A DNA stretch of 64,000 nucleotides from Streptomyces sp. CB01635. Its GTDB lineage: Bacteria > Actinomycetota > Actinomycetes > Streptomycetales > Streptomycetaceae. Within the stretch, counting starts at the first letter, position 1. Each line of letters begins with the position of its first letter. The position numbers and the translations under genes are program-made. The stretch covers positions 1 through 64,000 of the forward strand of contig NZ_NNBL01000016.1 of the NCBI RefSeq assembly GCF_002803065.1, written 5' to 3'. Shown piece by piece: positions 17,949-25,864 of the stretch. Under the pieces are notes generated by a model, which did no database searches, was not told where the DNA came from, and was given only the letters and a program-made list of their open reading frames with translations.

Positions 17949-18640
17949 GTGTGCTGCCTTTCCATCGAGAGTGCGTGGTCGGCCCGGCGCCGCCACAGAA
18001 GAACAAGGAGTGTTGCCGACGCGGCCCAGCAGCCGGCCAGCAGCCATCCCGCCGCGACGTCGGTCGGCCAGTGCATGCCTAGGTAAATGCGAGTGAGGCC
18101 CACGGTAGTTGCCCAGATCCCGGGGGCAGCGAGCAGGAACGGCCGCCCCCGGCCGTGCACCCTGCGGTGTACGGCGAGGGTGAACAAGAGGGCGACCACC
18201 ATGGACGTCGTGGTGTGCCCGGAAGGCATGGACCATCCGCTGGCTTTCGCCGCCCAGTCCGCGGCCGGCGGTCTGGGCCTTGCCAGTGCCGAGGCCAATG
18301 CCATACGTGACACTTGCGCCGAGGCCAGAGCGAGTACCCCCGTGAGTGCGCCTCGCCCGTACACGGTGCGCTGCGCGAGCGTTCCGGCCAGCGCCGCCAG
18401 CACATAGGCCGGCGCTCCACTGCCCGTATCGGTCACGATGACGGCCAACTGCCGCGCCCAGGCCGGACGGTGGTCCAGCATCCACGCGTGCAGGGCCGTA
18501 TCCAGGGCGAAGGGTGACGCTCGCGTCGCGACCGCGGCAACCAGGGTCCCGAGCAGAACACCGCAGACCGCCAGGACTGACACGGCAGGCCAGAACGGCA
18601 TGCTCTCGCGCCGAGGGCTGTGGGCAGGCGAAGGAGGCAT
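17945..18640 (-). CDS. PAP2-family membrane phosphatase
   Basis: This 231-residue protein has all three phosphatase motifs of the type 2 phosphatidic acid phosphatase fold. They are the ARPRPP segment, the PSGH box in WSMPSGHTTTSM, and the SRxxxxxH-like LTRIYLGMHWPTDV with the catalytic histidine. Homologues dephosphorylate lipid carriers or phosphatidylglycerophosphate. The ATG at 18640 is favoured; Met at 18601 is an alternative. It is the first gene of a two-gene operon with UppP, so a joint role in undecaprenyl phosphate recycling is likely. It is divergent from the BlaI repressor. Confidence 0.88.
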   Translation of the reverse strand: MPPSPAHSPRRESMPFWPAVSVLAVCGVLLGTLVAAVATRASPFALDTALHAWMLDHRPAWARQLAVIVTDTGSGAPAYVLAALAGTLAQRTVYGRGALTGVLALASAQVSRMALASALARPRPPAADWAAKASGWSMPSGHTTTSMVVALLFTLAVHRRVHGRGRPFLLAAPGIWATTVGLTRIYLGMHWPTDVAAGWLLAGCWAASATLLVLLWRRRADHALSMERQHT

Positions 18641-18701
18641 CAGGCATCCTGTGAGCAGGGTCCACCGCACCTGGGACGTGACGGCGGGGCTGGGCACACA
18701 T

Positions 18702-18727
18702 TATCTTCTATTCGCGAATAGAAGATA
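18702..18727. promoter_or_regulatory. Perfect 26-bp palindrome, BlaI-type operator candidate
   Basis: The left arm TATCTTCTATTCG (18702-18714) is followed directly by its exact reverse complement (18715-18727). It sits between the PAP2/UppP operon and the BlaI gene, 36 bp before the preferred BlaI start and 61 bp before the PAP2 start, so one repressor dimer could control both directions. Confidence 0.75.
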
Positions 18728-18763
18728 CGGGTGACTGTAGACCACGAAGGCAGGAGGACGGCG

Positions 18764-19150
18764 TTGGATGCTCAGGAACATGCATCTGGGACCGGTGGCA
18801 GGCGCCGGGCCAACGGCGCGCTGGAGGCCGAGATCCTCACCTTGCTGCACTCGGCCGGACGCGCCCTGACGCCCGGGGACGTGGCCGAACTCCTGACGGC
18901 GTCCCCCGCGCACACCACCGTGGCCACCACGCTCGCCCGTCTGCACAGCCGTGGCGTACTCGACCGAACGCCGCTGGGCCGCAGCTACGCCTATGAACCC
19001 GTCTCCGACGAGTCGGGGCTGACGGCCAGGCACATGCACCAGGTGATGGAGGCAGGCACCGACCGCGCCTCTGTTCTGACCCATTTCGTGGACGAACTGT
19101 CCGACGACGACGAAGACCTGCTGCGCCGCCTGCTGGGCAGCGACGGGTAG
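18764..19150 (+). CDS. BlaI/MecI/CopY-family transcriptional repressor
   Basis: This is a winged-helix repressor of about 128 residues. The DNA-binding half reads LEAEILTLLHSAGRALTPGD, then TTVATTLARLHSRGVLDRTP. The C-terminal dimerisation helix SVLTHFVDELSDDDEDLLRR is the site where BlaI/MecI proteins are cleaved or released on cell-wall stress. I prefer the TTG at 18764 because AGGAGG lies exactly 6 bp before it; the GTG at 18731 has no ribosome-binding site and almost abuts the palindrome. It is followed 15 bp later by an M56 protease, the classical BlaI-BlaR1 partner. Confidence 0.9.
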   Translation: MDAQEHASGTGGRRRANGALEAEILTLLHSAGRALTPGDVAELLTASPAHTTVATTLARLHSRGVLDRTPLGRSYAYEPVSDESGLTARHMHQVMEAGTDRASVLTHFVDELSDDDEDLLRRLLGSDG

Positions 19151-19165
19151 CGGAGAAACGTACCG

Positions 19166-20095
19166 ATGCACCTGGCCGTCTACTTGCCGCTGCTGCTGCC
19201 CGCGCTGGCCGGCTTGAGCGCGGGCCCACTGGCCCGCCGCCTCGAACCGCGGCTGGCGACATGGCTGCTGACAGCAGCCGGACTGATCCTGGCCGTGTCC
19301 AGCACCGTGGTCCTCGGCCTGTTGGCCGTGGCAGGATTGGTGCGTCTCCCGCTGATCGCGGCGCTCGAGGGCTACTCGCCCACAGTGATCGCCCGCGACG
19401 ACCCGGCAGCCTGGCCTGCGGCCCTGGCAGGAGCCGTTCTGCTCACGCTCGCCGTTGCGGCCACCGTCCGCCTCACCGTGCGCCGGGCCGGGGCACTGTG
19501 GTCAGCCGCTCTCGAAGCGGCCTGCCTCCCCGGGAGGGAGTCGGTCGTCGTCACCGACGACCTGCACGCCGACGCGTACACCATGCCAGGACTGCCCGGC
19601 CGGATCGTGATCTCCCACGGCATGCTCGACGCTCTTGACCCCACCGGTCACGACATCATCCTGGCCCATGAGCGGGCACACCTGAACCACCATCACTACG
19701 CGTTCGTCACGCTCGCCCAGATCTCAGCCGCCGCCAACCCGCTGCTCCGCCCACTGGCCACGTCCGTCGCCTACACCGTCGAGCGGTGGGCCGATGAGTA
19801 CGCCGCACTCCACACCGGCGACCGGCGCGCAGTCGCCGAAACCGTGGCCAAAGCGGCCGTGGCCACCAAACGAACCCGCGCGCTACGCCTGCCCTCAGCG
19901 GCACTGGGGGTCCTCGGCCGCAGCCCGGCCCCGGGCATCATCCCCCGCCGGGTCGCAGCCCTGCTCGAACCTCCCCCGCGCAGACCGGCACACCTCCTCG
20001 CCGCGGCCGGAGCGCTGGTAGGAGTAAGCAGCGTCTGCGTGCTGGAAGCCGCTCATGACTTGCACGAGTTTCTGGAACTCGCGCACCTACGTTGA
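19166..20095 (+). CDS. M56-family membrane metalloprotease (BlaR1-like, no sensor domain)
   Basis: This 309-residue protein has N-terminal membrane helices, the zinc-protease motif HERAH at residues 168-172, a third-ligand region ERWADEYAA about 40 residues on, and a last hydrophobic segment near the C-terminus. It lacks the penicillin-binding sensor domain of true BlaR1, as is common for actinomycete M56 proteins paired with BlaI repressors. It would cleave or inactivate the upstream BlaI in response to an envelope signal, de-repressing both this pair and, by inference, PAP2/UppP. Confidence 0.88.
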   Translation: MHLAVYLPLLLPALAGLSAGPLARRLEPRLATWLLTAAGLILAVSSTVVLGLLAVAGLVRLPLIAALEGYSPTVIARDDPAAWPAALAGAVLLTLAVAATVRLTVRRAGALWSAALEAACLPGRESVVVTDDLHADAYTMPGLPGRIVISHGMLDALDPTGHDIILAHERAHLNHHHYAFVTLAQISAAANPLLRPLATSVAYTVERWADEYAALHTGDRRAVAETVAKAAVATKRTRALRLPSAALGVLGRSPAPGIIPRRVAALLEPPPRRPAHLLAAAGALVGVSSVCVLEAAHDLHEFLELAHLR

Positions 20096-20107
20096 CGACC
20101 GCGCTCC

Positions 20108-20304
20108 GACGTAGGCGAGCGCACCCTCCATGCCCACGCCCTCACCGCCAGCCCTGACTTGCCGCTCTCCGACGGGATCAACTCGGCACTGGATCCCGAC
20201 ACCGCCGTCACCGTCATGGAACTCCTGCAACGCCTGCGCGCCGAGCGCAACACGCCCCTCACCATCGTGTGCCACGAGACCCAGGTTCCTGAAGTCGCGG
20301 AATT
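20108..20304 (+). pseudogene. Remnant of an ABC transporter ATPase
   Basis: With no start codon or N-terminal half, this frame still reads DVGERTLHAHALTASPDLPL then SALDPDTAVTVMELLQRL and TIVCHETQVPEVAE. These line up with an ABC signature (SGGERQRVALARALTASPD), Walker B and D-loop (LLLLDEPTSALDP) and H-loop (VTHD) of an intact ATPase. The Walker B DEPT has decayed to SDGIN, so it cannot work. The neighbouring minus-strand gene is a FetB-type permease, whose ATPase partner is absent from the window. Confidence 0.7.
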
Positions 20305-21099
20305 TCAGGGACTCTTCATGTCAGGGCGGAACAGGCGCCGTCGAGCGATGAGTTCGACGGTTACGGCGACCGCGATGGCCTGCACGGCCATGAGGGCGAT
20401 CAGTACAAACAGCTGCACCGCCCCGGCCATCACCGGACTCGCACCGCCCAACAGCATGCCCACGAACGCCCCGGGGAGCGTGACCAGGCCGACCGTACGC
20501 GTCTGGTCCAGGCCCGGAAGCAGGGCGTCCGATGCCGCGGGCCGGGCGATCTCCATGCGCGCATCCCGGTCGAGGAAGCCCAGCGCCATCGCCGCCTCGA
20601 CCTCGCCTCGGCGCTGTTCCAGCTCGTCCAGGGCGCGACGCCCCGAGAGCACCGTCACCGTCAGGGCGCCGCCGATGAGAATGCCGGCGATCGGAACAAG
20701 GGCGAGTCCCTTGAGGGGAACCAGTCCCGTGAGCAGCAGTGCGGCCACCGTGGGGACGACACCGGCGGCGATGGGCGCGGCGGTCAGCCACCAAGTGCGG
20801 TTGGCGGTCAGCCTTCGGCCTGCCGTGCGTACGGCGACGGTGAACATCACGACCAGGAACGCGACCAGGCCGGCCACCGTGGTGACTGCCCAGGTGATGA
20901 CCACGGACACCGCGGCGAGCTGAGCCGCCGCACGCACCCCCGCGACCAGGATCTCCCTCGGCCTGCCGGCCGACGAGTCGGGAGACAGACGAAACCGGTA
21001 GGCAACCCCCGCCGCCACCGCGAGAAGCACGACCAGCAGCACGCCGAGCGTGATGTTGACCGGGAGAAGAGATCTTGCACTCAGCGTCACATGCCTCAC
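20305..21099 (-). CDS. FetB/UPF0014-family ABC transporter permease
   Basis: This 264-residue membrane protein has the family's conserved middle: IAGILIGGALTVTVLSGRRA, then ELEQRRGEVEAAMALGF, then LPGLDQTRTVGLVTLPGAFV and GMLLGGASPVMAGAVQLFVL. E. coli FetB works with the ATPase FetA in iron homeostasis and oxidative stress tolerance. No intact ATPase is adjacent; only a decayed piece faces it at 20108-20304. The GTG at 21099 was used; a GTG at 21090 is possible. It may borrow an ATPase encoded elsewhere or be a leftover. Confidence 0.85.
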   Translation of the reverse strand: MRHVTLSARSLLPVNITLGVLLVVLLAVAAGVAYRFRLSPDSSAGRPREILVAGVRAAAQLAAVSVVITWAVTTVAGLVAFLVVMFTVAVRTAGRRLTANRTWWLTAAPIAAGVVPTVAALLLTGLVPLKGLALVPIAGILIGGALTVTVLSGRRALDELEQRRGEVEAAMALGFLDRDARMEIARPAASDALLPGLDQTRTVGLVTLPGAFVGMLLGGASPVMAGAVQLFVLIALMAVQAIAVAVTVELIARRRLFRPDMKSP

Positions 21100-21170
21100 C
21101 GTAGATGCCGCGTACTGCAGGTACGACAGTCAGCCCGGCGCGCTGGTTCTGGGAACGATCCTCACCTCGC

Positions 21171-21196
21171 TATCGTCTACATGACTGTAGACGATA
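21171..21196. promoter_or_regulatory. 26-bp inverted repeat upstream of the OmpR-type system
   Basis: TATCGTCTACA (21171-21181) is repeated as its exact reverse complement at 21186-21196 with a 4-bp spacer. The central TACA-N4-TGTA is the core layout of known MecI/BlaI operators. It lies 50 bp before the response-regulator start and 72 bp before the FetB start, so either gene could be controlled. Confidence 0.7.
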
Positions 21197-21246
21197 CTGT
21201 TCGCGTCCGCACAGGAGGCGTCGCGTGAAGCAGGTGAGGGAGAGGC

Positions 21247-21909
21247 ATGAGGCATCGAATCCTGGTCGTCGAGGACGATCACGCACTGCGTGATGTGCTG
21301 CTGCGGAGTCTGCGGGACGAGGATTTCGACGCCGTGCCCGCGCAGGACGGCGCGACCGCCCTGCGGCTGGCGGGGGACGCCGTCGACGCTGCCGTGCTCG
21401 ACGTCGGGCTGCCCGACGCGGACGGCCGGGACGTCTGCCAGGCGATCAGAGCCAATGGCTTCGTCTTTCCCGTCATCTTCCTGACCGCTCATCATCGACT
21501 CACCGACCGCCTGGCAGGGTTCTCGGCAGGCGGCGACGACTATCTGCCCAAGCCGTTCCACACGATGGAGCTGGCCGCACGACTGAGGGCGGCCCTCAAG
21601 CGCAACGGTTCGTCGCAGTCCGCGACCTGCGGAGATGTGCTCCTGGACCCAGTCGGGCACAGCCTGACGGTGCGGGGGACGCGTGTCGCCCTCACTCCCA
21701 CCGAGTTCCGGCTGCTGGCAGCTCTCATGGCCGCGTCCGGCGCCATCGTCCGCAGGCGGGAGCTCATCCGGGCCGGCTGGCCCGAGGGGGCCCACGTCAG
21801 TGACAACACGCTGGACCAGTATCTGACCCGGCTACGACGCAAGCTCCGCGACGGCGGCAGCGCGCTGACCGTCACCACCGCGCGCGGCGTCGGACACCGC
21901 CTGTCATGA
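21247..21909 (+). CDS. OmpR/PhoB-family response regulator
   Basis: This 220-residue regulator starts MRHRILVVEDDHALRDVLLR. The receiver has the acidic pair ED-D and the phospho-acceptor aspartate in AAVLDVGLPDADGRD, with the lysine in DDYLPKPFHTMEL. The C-terminal winged helix is LTPTEFRLLAALMAASGAIV through NTLDQYLTRLRRKL. A GGGAGAGG ribosome-binding site precedes the ATG at 21247. It overlaps the kinase start by 4 bp (21906-21909). Confidence 0.95.
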   Translation: MRHRILVVEDDHALRDVLLRSLRDEDFDAVPAQDGATALRLAGDAVDAAVLDVGLPDADGRDVCQAIRANGFVFPVIFLTAHHRLTDRLAGFSAGGDDYLPKPFHTMELAARLRAALKRNGSSQSATCGDVLLDPVGHSLTVRGTRVALTPTEFRLLAALMAASGAIVRRRELIRAGWPEGAHVSDNTLDQYLTRLRRKLRDGGSALTVTTARGVGHRLS

Positions 21910-23264
21910 GGCCGTACGTCTCATGGTTCTGGCCGCGAACCCTGCGCGGGCGCCTGGCCCTGGTGGCGCTGACCACCGCCACGCTCCTGATGGTGATCCT
22001 CACCGCGGTGTTCAACACCGTCGTCCGCAACCGCCTCCAGCACCAGGCCGACGACGAGCTCCACACGCGGGCCGCCGCCGTTGCCGCCACCGTCGACACC
22101 AGCGGACCCAGGGTGCGCGTCCTGGAGACGCCGGGTGAGGAACTGCTGGACACGAACGTGTGGATCTACGACGGAGGAAGGCTGCTCGAAAAGCCTCCGT
22201 CCGCCGCTGCCGGGCCACTGACACGCGCCGCCGACCGGTTGGCCGCGCGCAGCGGCCGACGCTGCGTCACCGTGCAGGCCCATGGGCCGGTCCGTCTGTG
22301 CTCGCTGCCGGTGCCCGACGGGAAAAGTGACGCCTCGGTGGTCACCGCGCTGGACCTGTCCCCCTACAGCAGTTCTGCCGATGCCATGCTCTACGCCTCG
22401 CTCGCGCTCGACGCCGTCATGCTGGCTTGCACCTACGCGCTGACGCGGTTGGCGGTGGGGCGTGCGCTGCGACCGGTGCGGACCATGACCGAGCATGCCG
22501 CGCAGTGGAGCGCAATAGCCTCCGAGGAACGCTTCGCGAGCGTGGAGCGCCCCATCGAACTCACGCAGCTGGGTGGGTCGTTGGACGCGCTGCTCGACCG
22601 TATTCGCGCACTGCTGCGGCACGAGCAACAGCTCACGCGGGAACTGTCGCACGAGCTGCGCAACCCGCTCGCCCGGATCATCGCCGAGCTGGACTGGTGG
22701 CAGGCCCGCCCCCGCTCCGCCGCCGACACCCGGACCACGCACGACGCCATCGCGGACGCCGCGCGGTCCATGCGCAGGATCTGCGACACCCTCCTCGACG
22801 ACGCCCGCGACAGCGCGGCCACCACACGGGGCGTCAGTGACGTGCCCATGGTGCTGCGCGGCCTCGCCGATCGCGCCGATACCGCCGGGAACGTGGAGGT
22901 CGTCGTCACGGTCCGGGAGCCGGGCCTGTCGGCCGGGGTCCCGGGCACACTCCTGGAGCGCATTGCGAGCCCGCTGCTCGACAATGCGCTGCGACACGCA
23001 CGCTCCCGGGTGGAGATCCGGGCGTGCGCCCGTGCGGGCGGCGTCCGCGTCGATGTCACGGACGACGGCCCCGGCGTGCCGGAGTCGTTCGCGCCGCAGC
23101 TCTTCCAGCCGGGGCGCCGCGCCCGGCCCGGGGACGGACACGACGGAGCGGGCCTGGGGCTGCCGCTGTCGCGACGCCTGGCCCGCTCAGTCGGTGGCGA
23201 GGTGCATCACGACGAGAGGCACACTCCGGGCGCGAGATTCGTGATCAGCCTTCCCGCGGGGTGA
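21906..23264 (+). CDS. Sensor histidine kinase (OmpR-partner type)
   Basis: This 452-residue kinase has an N-terminal membrane helix (LVALTTATLLMVILTAVFNT), an extracytoplasmic sensor of about 120 residues, a second helix near SLALDAVMLACTYALTRLAV and a HAMP linker. The HisKA histidine is in LSHELRNPLARI, and the ATP-binding domain has SPLLDNALRHARS (N box), VTDDGPGVPESF and GAGLGLPLSRRLA (G boxes). It is translated with the upstream regulator (4-bp overlap). Its 3' end overlaps a convergent membrane gene by 20 bp. Confidence 0.93.
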   Translation: MRPYVSWFWPRTLRGRLALVALTTATLLMVILTAVFNTVVRNRLQHQADDELHTRAAAVAATVDTSGPRVRVLETPGEELLDTNVWIYDGGRLLEKPPSAAAGPLTRAADRLAARSGRRCVTVQAHGPVRLCSLPVPDGKSDASVVTALDLSPYSSSADAMLYASLALDAVMLACTYALTRLAVGRALRPVRTMTEHAAQWSAIASEERFASVERPIELTQLGGSLDALLDRIRALLRHEQQLTRELSHELRNPLARIIAELDWWQARPRSAADTRTTHDAIADAARSMRRICDTLLDDARDSAATTRGVSDVPMVLRGLADRADTAGNVEVVVTVREPGLSAGVPGTLLERIASPLLDNALRHARSRVEIRACARAGGVRVDVTDDGPGVPESFAPQLFQPGRRARPGDGHDGAGLGLPLSRRLARSVGGEVHHDERHTPGARFVISLPAG

Positions 23265-24075
23265 GCGGCGCGGACTCTTCGACGTCCCGCCGGGTCACCG
23301 ACAGGTGGATGACCAGCCCGAGGATGACCGCGAGGAAGAGCACGCTGGTGATCACGGTGCCCATGCCCAGGCCGCCGTCGCCGGTCGGCTGCGACAGATA
23401 GTCGCCGATCGAGGCACCGAGCGGACGGGTGAGGATGTAGGCCATCCAGAAGCTGAACACGGCATTCAGGCCGAGCGCGAAGTGCGCGACGGCAACGGCG
23501 GCGATGGCCAGGGCGAACAGGACGGCGGAGACCCAGTAGCCGAGGGCCATCTTTTCGGCGACGAGGTCGCCGGCCGCGGTGCCGAGCGCGAAGGTGAACA
23601 GCACTGCCAGCCAGTAGTAGACCTCGCGGGGCGTCGTGTCGATGCTGTGGATGGACAGGGTCCGCTCGCGCCGATGCCAGACGAGGAAGACCACGGCGAG
23701 GGCCACGGCGAACGTCGCGGTACTGGCCTCCAGCGGCACACCCAGGTTGTCGGTGAGGTTGTCGCTGATCAAGGTGCCGACCACGCTGATCAGTGCCACG
23801 GCAAGCCAGTAGACGCCGGGTCGATAGGCCTTCGTGCGGAACTGGACGACCAGGACGACCGCCAGAAGCGCGCTCATCAGCAGCGACACGCCGGTCAGGC
23901 CCAGGCCCAGCTTCTCGTTCAGGAGGTCCGCCGCGGTCTCCCCGACCGTCGTGCACAGCACCTTGATGATCCAGAAGTACGCGGTGACTTCCGGAACCTT
24001 GTTCCAGCGCAGCCGACGACCCGGGGCCGCCTCAGAGGGCGCGTACGCCCCAGAAGTCTCAGAAGTATCGGTCAT
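23245..24075 (-). CDS. COG4705-type membrane protein of unknown function
   Basis: This 276-residue protein from MTDTSETSGAYAP has about eight hydrophobic segments. It has an internally repeated pattern: KVPEVTAYFWIIKVLCTTVG / ETAADLLNEKLGLG, and later YYWLAVLFTFALGTAAGDLV / AEKMALGYW. The shared GETAADLL and GTAAGDLV turns suggest two related halves, as in the COG4705 membrane-anchored family. Function is unknown. The ATG at 24075 is chosen because the conserved part begins soon after; the upstream part of the frame is not coding-like. Confidence 0.75.
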   Translation of the reverse strand: MTDTSETSGAYAPSEAAPGRRLRWNKVPEVTAYFWIIKVLCTTVGETAADLLNEKLGLGLTGVSLLMSALLAVVLVVQFRTKAYRPGVYWLAVALISVVGTLISDNLTDNLGVPLEASTATFAVALAVVFLVWHRRERTLSIHSIDTTPREVYYWLAVLFTFALGTAAGDLVAEKMALGYWVSAVLFALAIAAVAVAHFALGLNAVFSFWMAYILTRPLGASIGDYLSQPTGDGGLGMGTVITSVLFLAVILGLVIHLSVTRRDVEESAPLTPREG

Positions 24076-24366
24076 GAGGCCCGACCTTGTCAGCCGGAGT
24101 CTGAACACATCCTGACCGTCGCGTCGGCGCCCACTCAGTTCCGGCCCGAGCCGTTCAACCCTGTTCCGGCCAGGGCGACTTGGCGACGGCTGTCCCGATG
24201 CGGCGAGACAGGACAGACAGATCGACATAGGTGAGGCCCACCTCATAGATGCCGGTGAGTGACAACCGCCGCGTGGCCACCCACGCCCGTCCGCTCTGTC
24301 GGCGGACCGCTGAGCCGCTGCGGCTTCCTGGCCGCCTCGAGTGAGCAGATCACCGCCGCACTACAC
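24076..24366. other. Divergent intergenic region
   Basis: About 290 bp separate the COG4705 gene and the MarR operator. I see no gene. Promoters for both directions should lie here. Confidence 0.4.
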
Positions 24367-24392
24367 TAAGGCAGACTTATAAGTTAGCCTTA
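24367..24392. promoter_or_regulatory. MarR operator candidate
   Basis: TAAGGCAGACTTA (24367-24379) pairs with its mirrored complement up to 24392 at 11 of 13 positions. It is AT-rich in very GC-rich surroundings and ends 5 bp before the MarR start codon, so binding would block the transcription start. This fits autorepression. Confidence 0.7.
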
Positions 24393-24397
24393 ATATT

Positions 24398-24838
24398 ATG
24401 CCTGAGGATCCGACCCCCGATGAAGTTGGCGCAGCCCTGCTGGCGAGCGTCGGCCTGCTGGTTCGCCGGGTGCGCCAGGTGCGCGTCGAAGGCGGCGAAC
24501 TGTCCGAACCCGAGCGCTCGGCGCTGAAGCAACTGGACCGCACGGGCCCGGCAACCTCCTCGGAACTGGCCCGTCAGGCACACATCACCCCGCAGGCCAT
24601 GGGGGCGACACTCAGCGCACTGCAGGCTGCCGGCCTGATCCAGCGGCGTCCGGACTCCCAGGACGGCAGGCGCAAGGTCTTGTCCCTGACCGACGCCGGA
24701 GCTCGTGACCTCCAAGAGAAGCGCAGCGCCCGGACCGATCTACTGGCGCGAGCCCTCGCGGAAGCCTTCACGCAGGACGAACTGACACACCTCGCAGCGG
24801 CCGCTCCGCTGATCAGACGCCTCGCCGAGAACATCTGA
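24398..24838 (+). CDS. MarR-family transcriptional regulator
   Basis: This 146-residue winged-helix protein has the dimerisation helix LLASVGLLVRRVRQVRV, the recognition region ATSSELARQAHITPQAMGAT and the wing DSQDGRRKVLSLTDAG. The ATG at 24398 begins directly after an AT-rich palindrome and has no obvious ribosome-binding site, so a leaderless message is plausible. The next gene in the same direction, a PEBP-family protein about 100 bp on, is a candidate target. Confidence 0.92.
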   Translation: MPEDPTPDEVGAALLASVGLLVRRVRQVRVEGGELSEPERSALKQLDRTGPATSSELARQAHITPQAMGATLSALQAAGLIQRRPDSQDGRRKVLSLTDAGARDLQEKRSARTDLLARALAEAFTQDELTHLAAAAPLIRRLAENI

Positions 24839-24919
24839 CCGCAGCAGCGTCGAGGACGTCCTCCCCGAACCCGGCGAAACAGCCACCAACCACCAACCAC
24901 CAACACGGAGATTCTCCAC

Positions 24920-24940
24920 ATGCCCAAGGCCACCCGATGA
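24920..24940 (+). CDS. Six-codon mini-ORF overlapping the PEBP gene start
   Basis: ATG CCC AAG GCC ACC CGA TGA encodes MPKATR. It has a CGGAG ribosome-binding site at about 24906-24910 and its TGA overlaps the PEBP start (ATGA at 24937-24940). It would couple translation of the following gene, which has no good ribosome-binding site of its own. Confidence 0.45.
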   Translation: MPKATR

Positions 24941-25521
24941 ACCTTCTCGGCCGACTTCTCAGCAACCGCCGGGCAGGCGAGGCCCACATAGCCTGGAACC
25001 TGCCGAACCTCCAGGGTCCCGACCTCCTGAGAATCACCAGCGAGCACTTCACCGACAGCGGGGCGATCCCGCTGGAGCACGCCGGCAAACGCATCGGCGG
25101 CAGCGACCTGTCGCCCCACCTGTCCTGGAGCCCTCCGCCCCCCGACACCGCGCAGCTCCTCCTGGTCGTGGAGGACACCGACGTCCCCATGCCCAAGCCC
25201 GCCGTGCACTGCGTCGCCCTCATCGACCCGGCGCAGCTCGACACACCTCACCAGCTTCCCGCCGGCGCCCTGTCCGCCCGGCAACCCGCGGCCGGGGTCC
25301 AGGTACTGCGCTCAACCATCGGACGCGGGTACCTGGGCCCCGCTCCGATCAAGGGACACGGCCCGCACCACTACACCTTCCAGCTGTTCGCCCTGGACGC
25401 CGACGTCCGCGACACTGCGGCCGGAATCGCACCGGAGCGCGCCCGACCCCGCTCCCTGCTCTCCTCCGTCCGCCCAGCGGTCCTGGCCCGGGGTCGACTC
25501 ACCGGCACCTTCGAACGCTAA
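24937..25521 (+). CDS. YbhB/YbcL (phosphatidylethanolamine-binding, Raf-kinase-inhibitor-like) family protein
   Basis: This 194-residue protein shows the PEBP ligand pocket: SPHLSWSPPPPDTAQLLLVV (family D-x-SPxLxW pattern), EDTDVPMPKPAVHCVAL (DPDAP-like with the pocket histidine) and GHGPHHYTFQLFALD (GPPxGxHRYxF-like). Bacterial members are small cytosolic proteins of unknown ligand. The start overlaps the end of a six-codon mini-ORF. The last 23 bp overlap a convergent dehydrogenase remnant. Confidence 0.85.
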   Translation: MNLLGRLLSNRRAGEAHIAWNLPNLQGPDLLRITSEHFTDSGAIPLEHAGKRIGGSDLSPHLSWSPPPPDTAQLLLVVEDTDVPMPKPAVHCVALIDPAQLDTPHQLPAGALSARQPAAGVQVLRSTIGRGYLGPAPIKGHGPHHYTFQLFALDADVRDTAAGIAPERARPRSLLSSVRPAVLARGRLTGTFER

Positions 25522-25801
25522 GCAGGTGTTGCCAGGGGGCGACGATGGTCTTGCGGCCCTGACCGGCCCGCAAGCGCGTCAGCGCGGTCTCGTACTGGTC
25601 CAGCGGGAACCGGTCACTGATGAAGGCCTGCGGATCGAGGACGACGCCGGCGACGAGTCCCGCAGCGCGCTTGCAGTTGGCCGCCCGCGGCGCGAACTCG
25701 CCCTGCGAGATGTCCAAATCGTTTCCGTACAGGCCGCACACGCCGACCTCGACGACCACGTCACGGGCCGGGATGGGATCGCGGACGGACTCGATGCCCA
25801 C
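25499..25801 (-). pseudogene. Internally deleted zinc alcohol dehydrogenase
   Basis: The 100-codon frame joins a medium-chain dehydrogenase N-terminus (RDVVVEVGVCGLYGNDLDIS, family CGLCGTDLHI) directly to its C-terminus (DPQAFISDRFPLDQYETALT RLR, then GRKTIVAPW). Roughly 240 residues that would hold the zinc ligands and the nucleotide-binding fold are missing. The reading frame survived the deletion, but the product cannot be an active dehydrogenase. Confidence 0.75.
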
Positions 25802-25864
25802 CGCTCCCAGCGATCAGCTGGCTCAACCAGTAAGCAACCTGATCGCGGTCAGCCCGTCTCAAAG

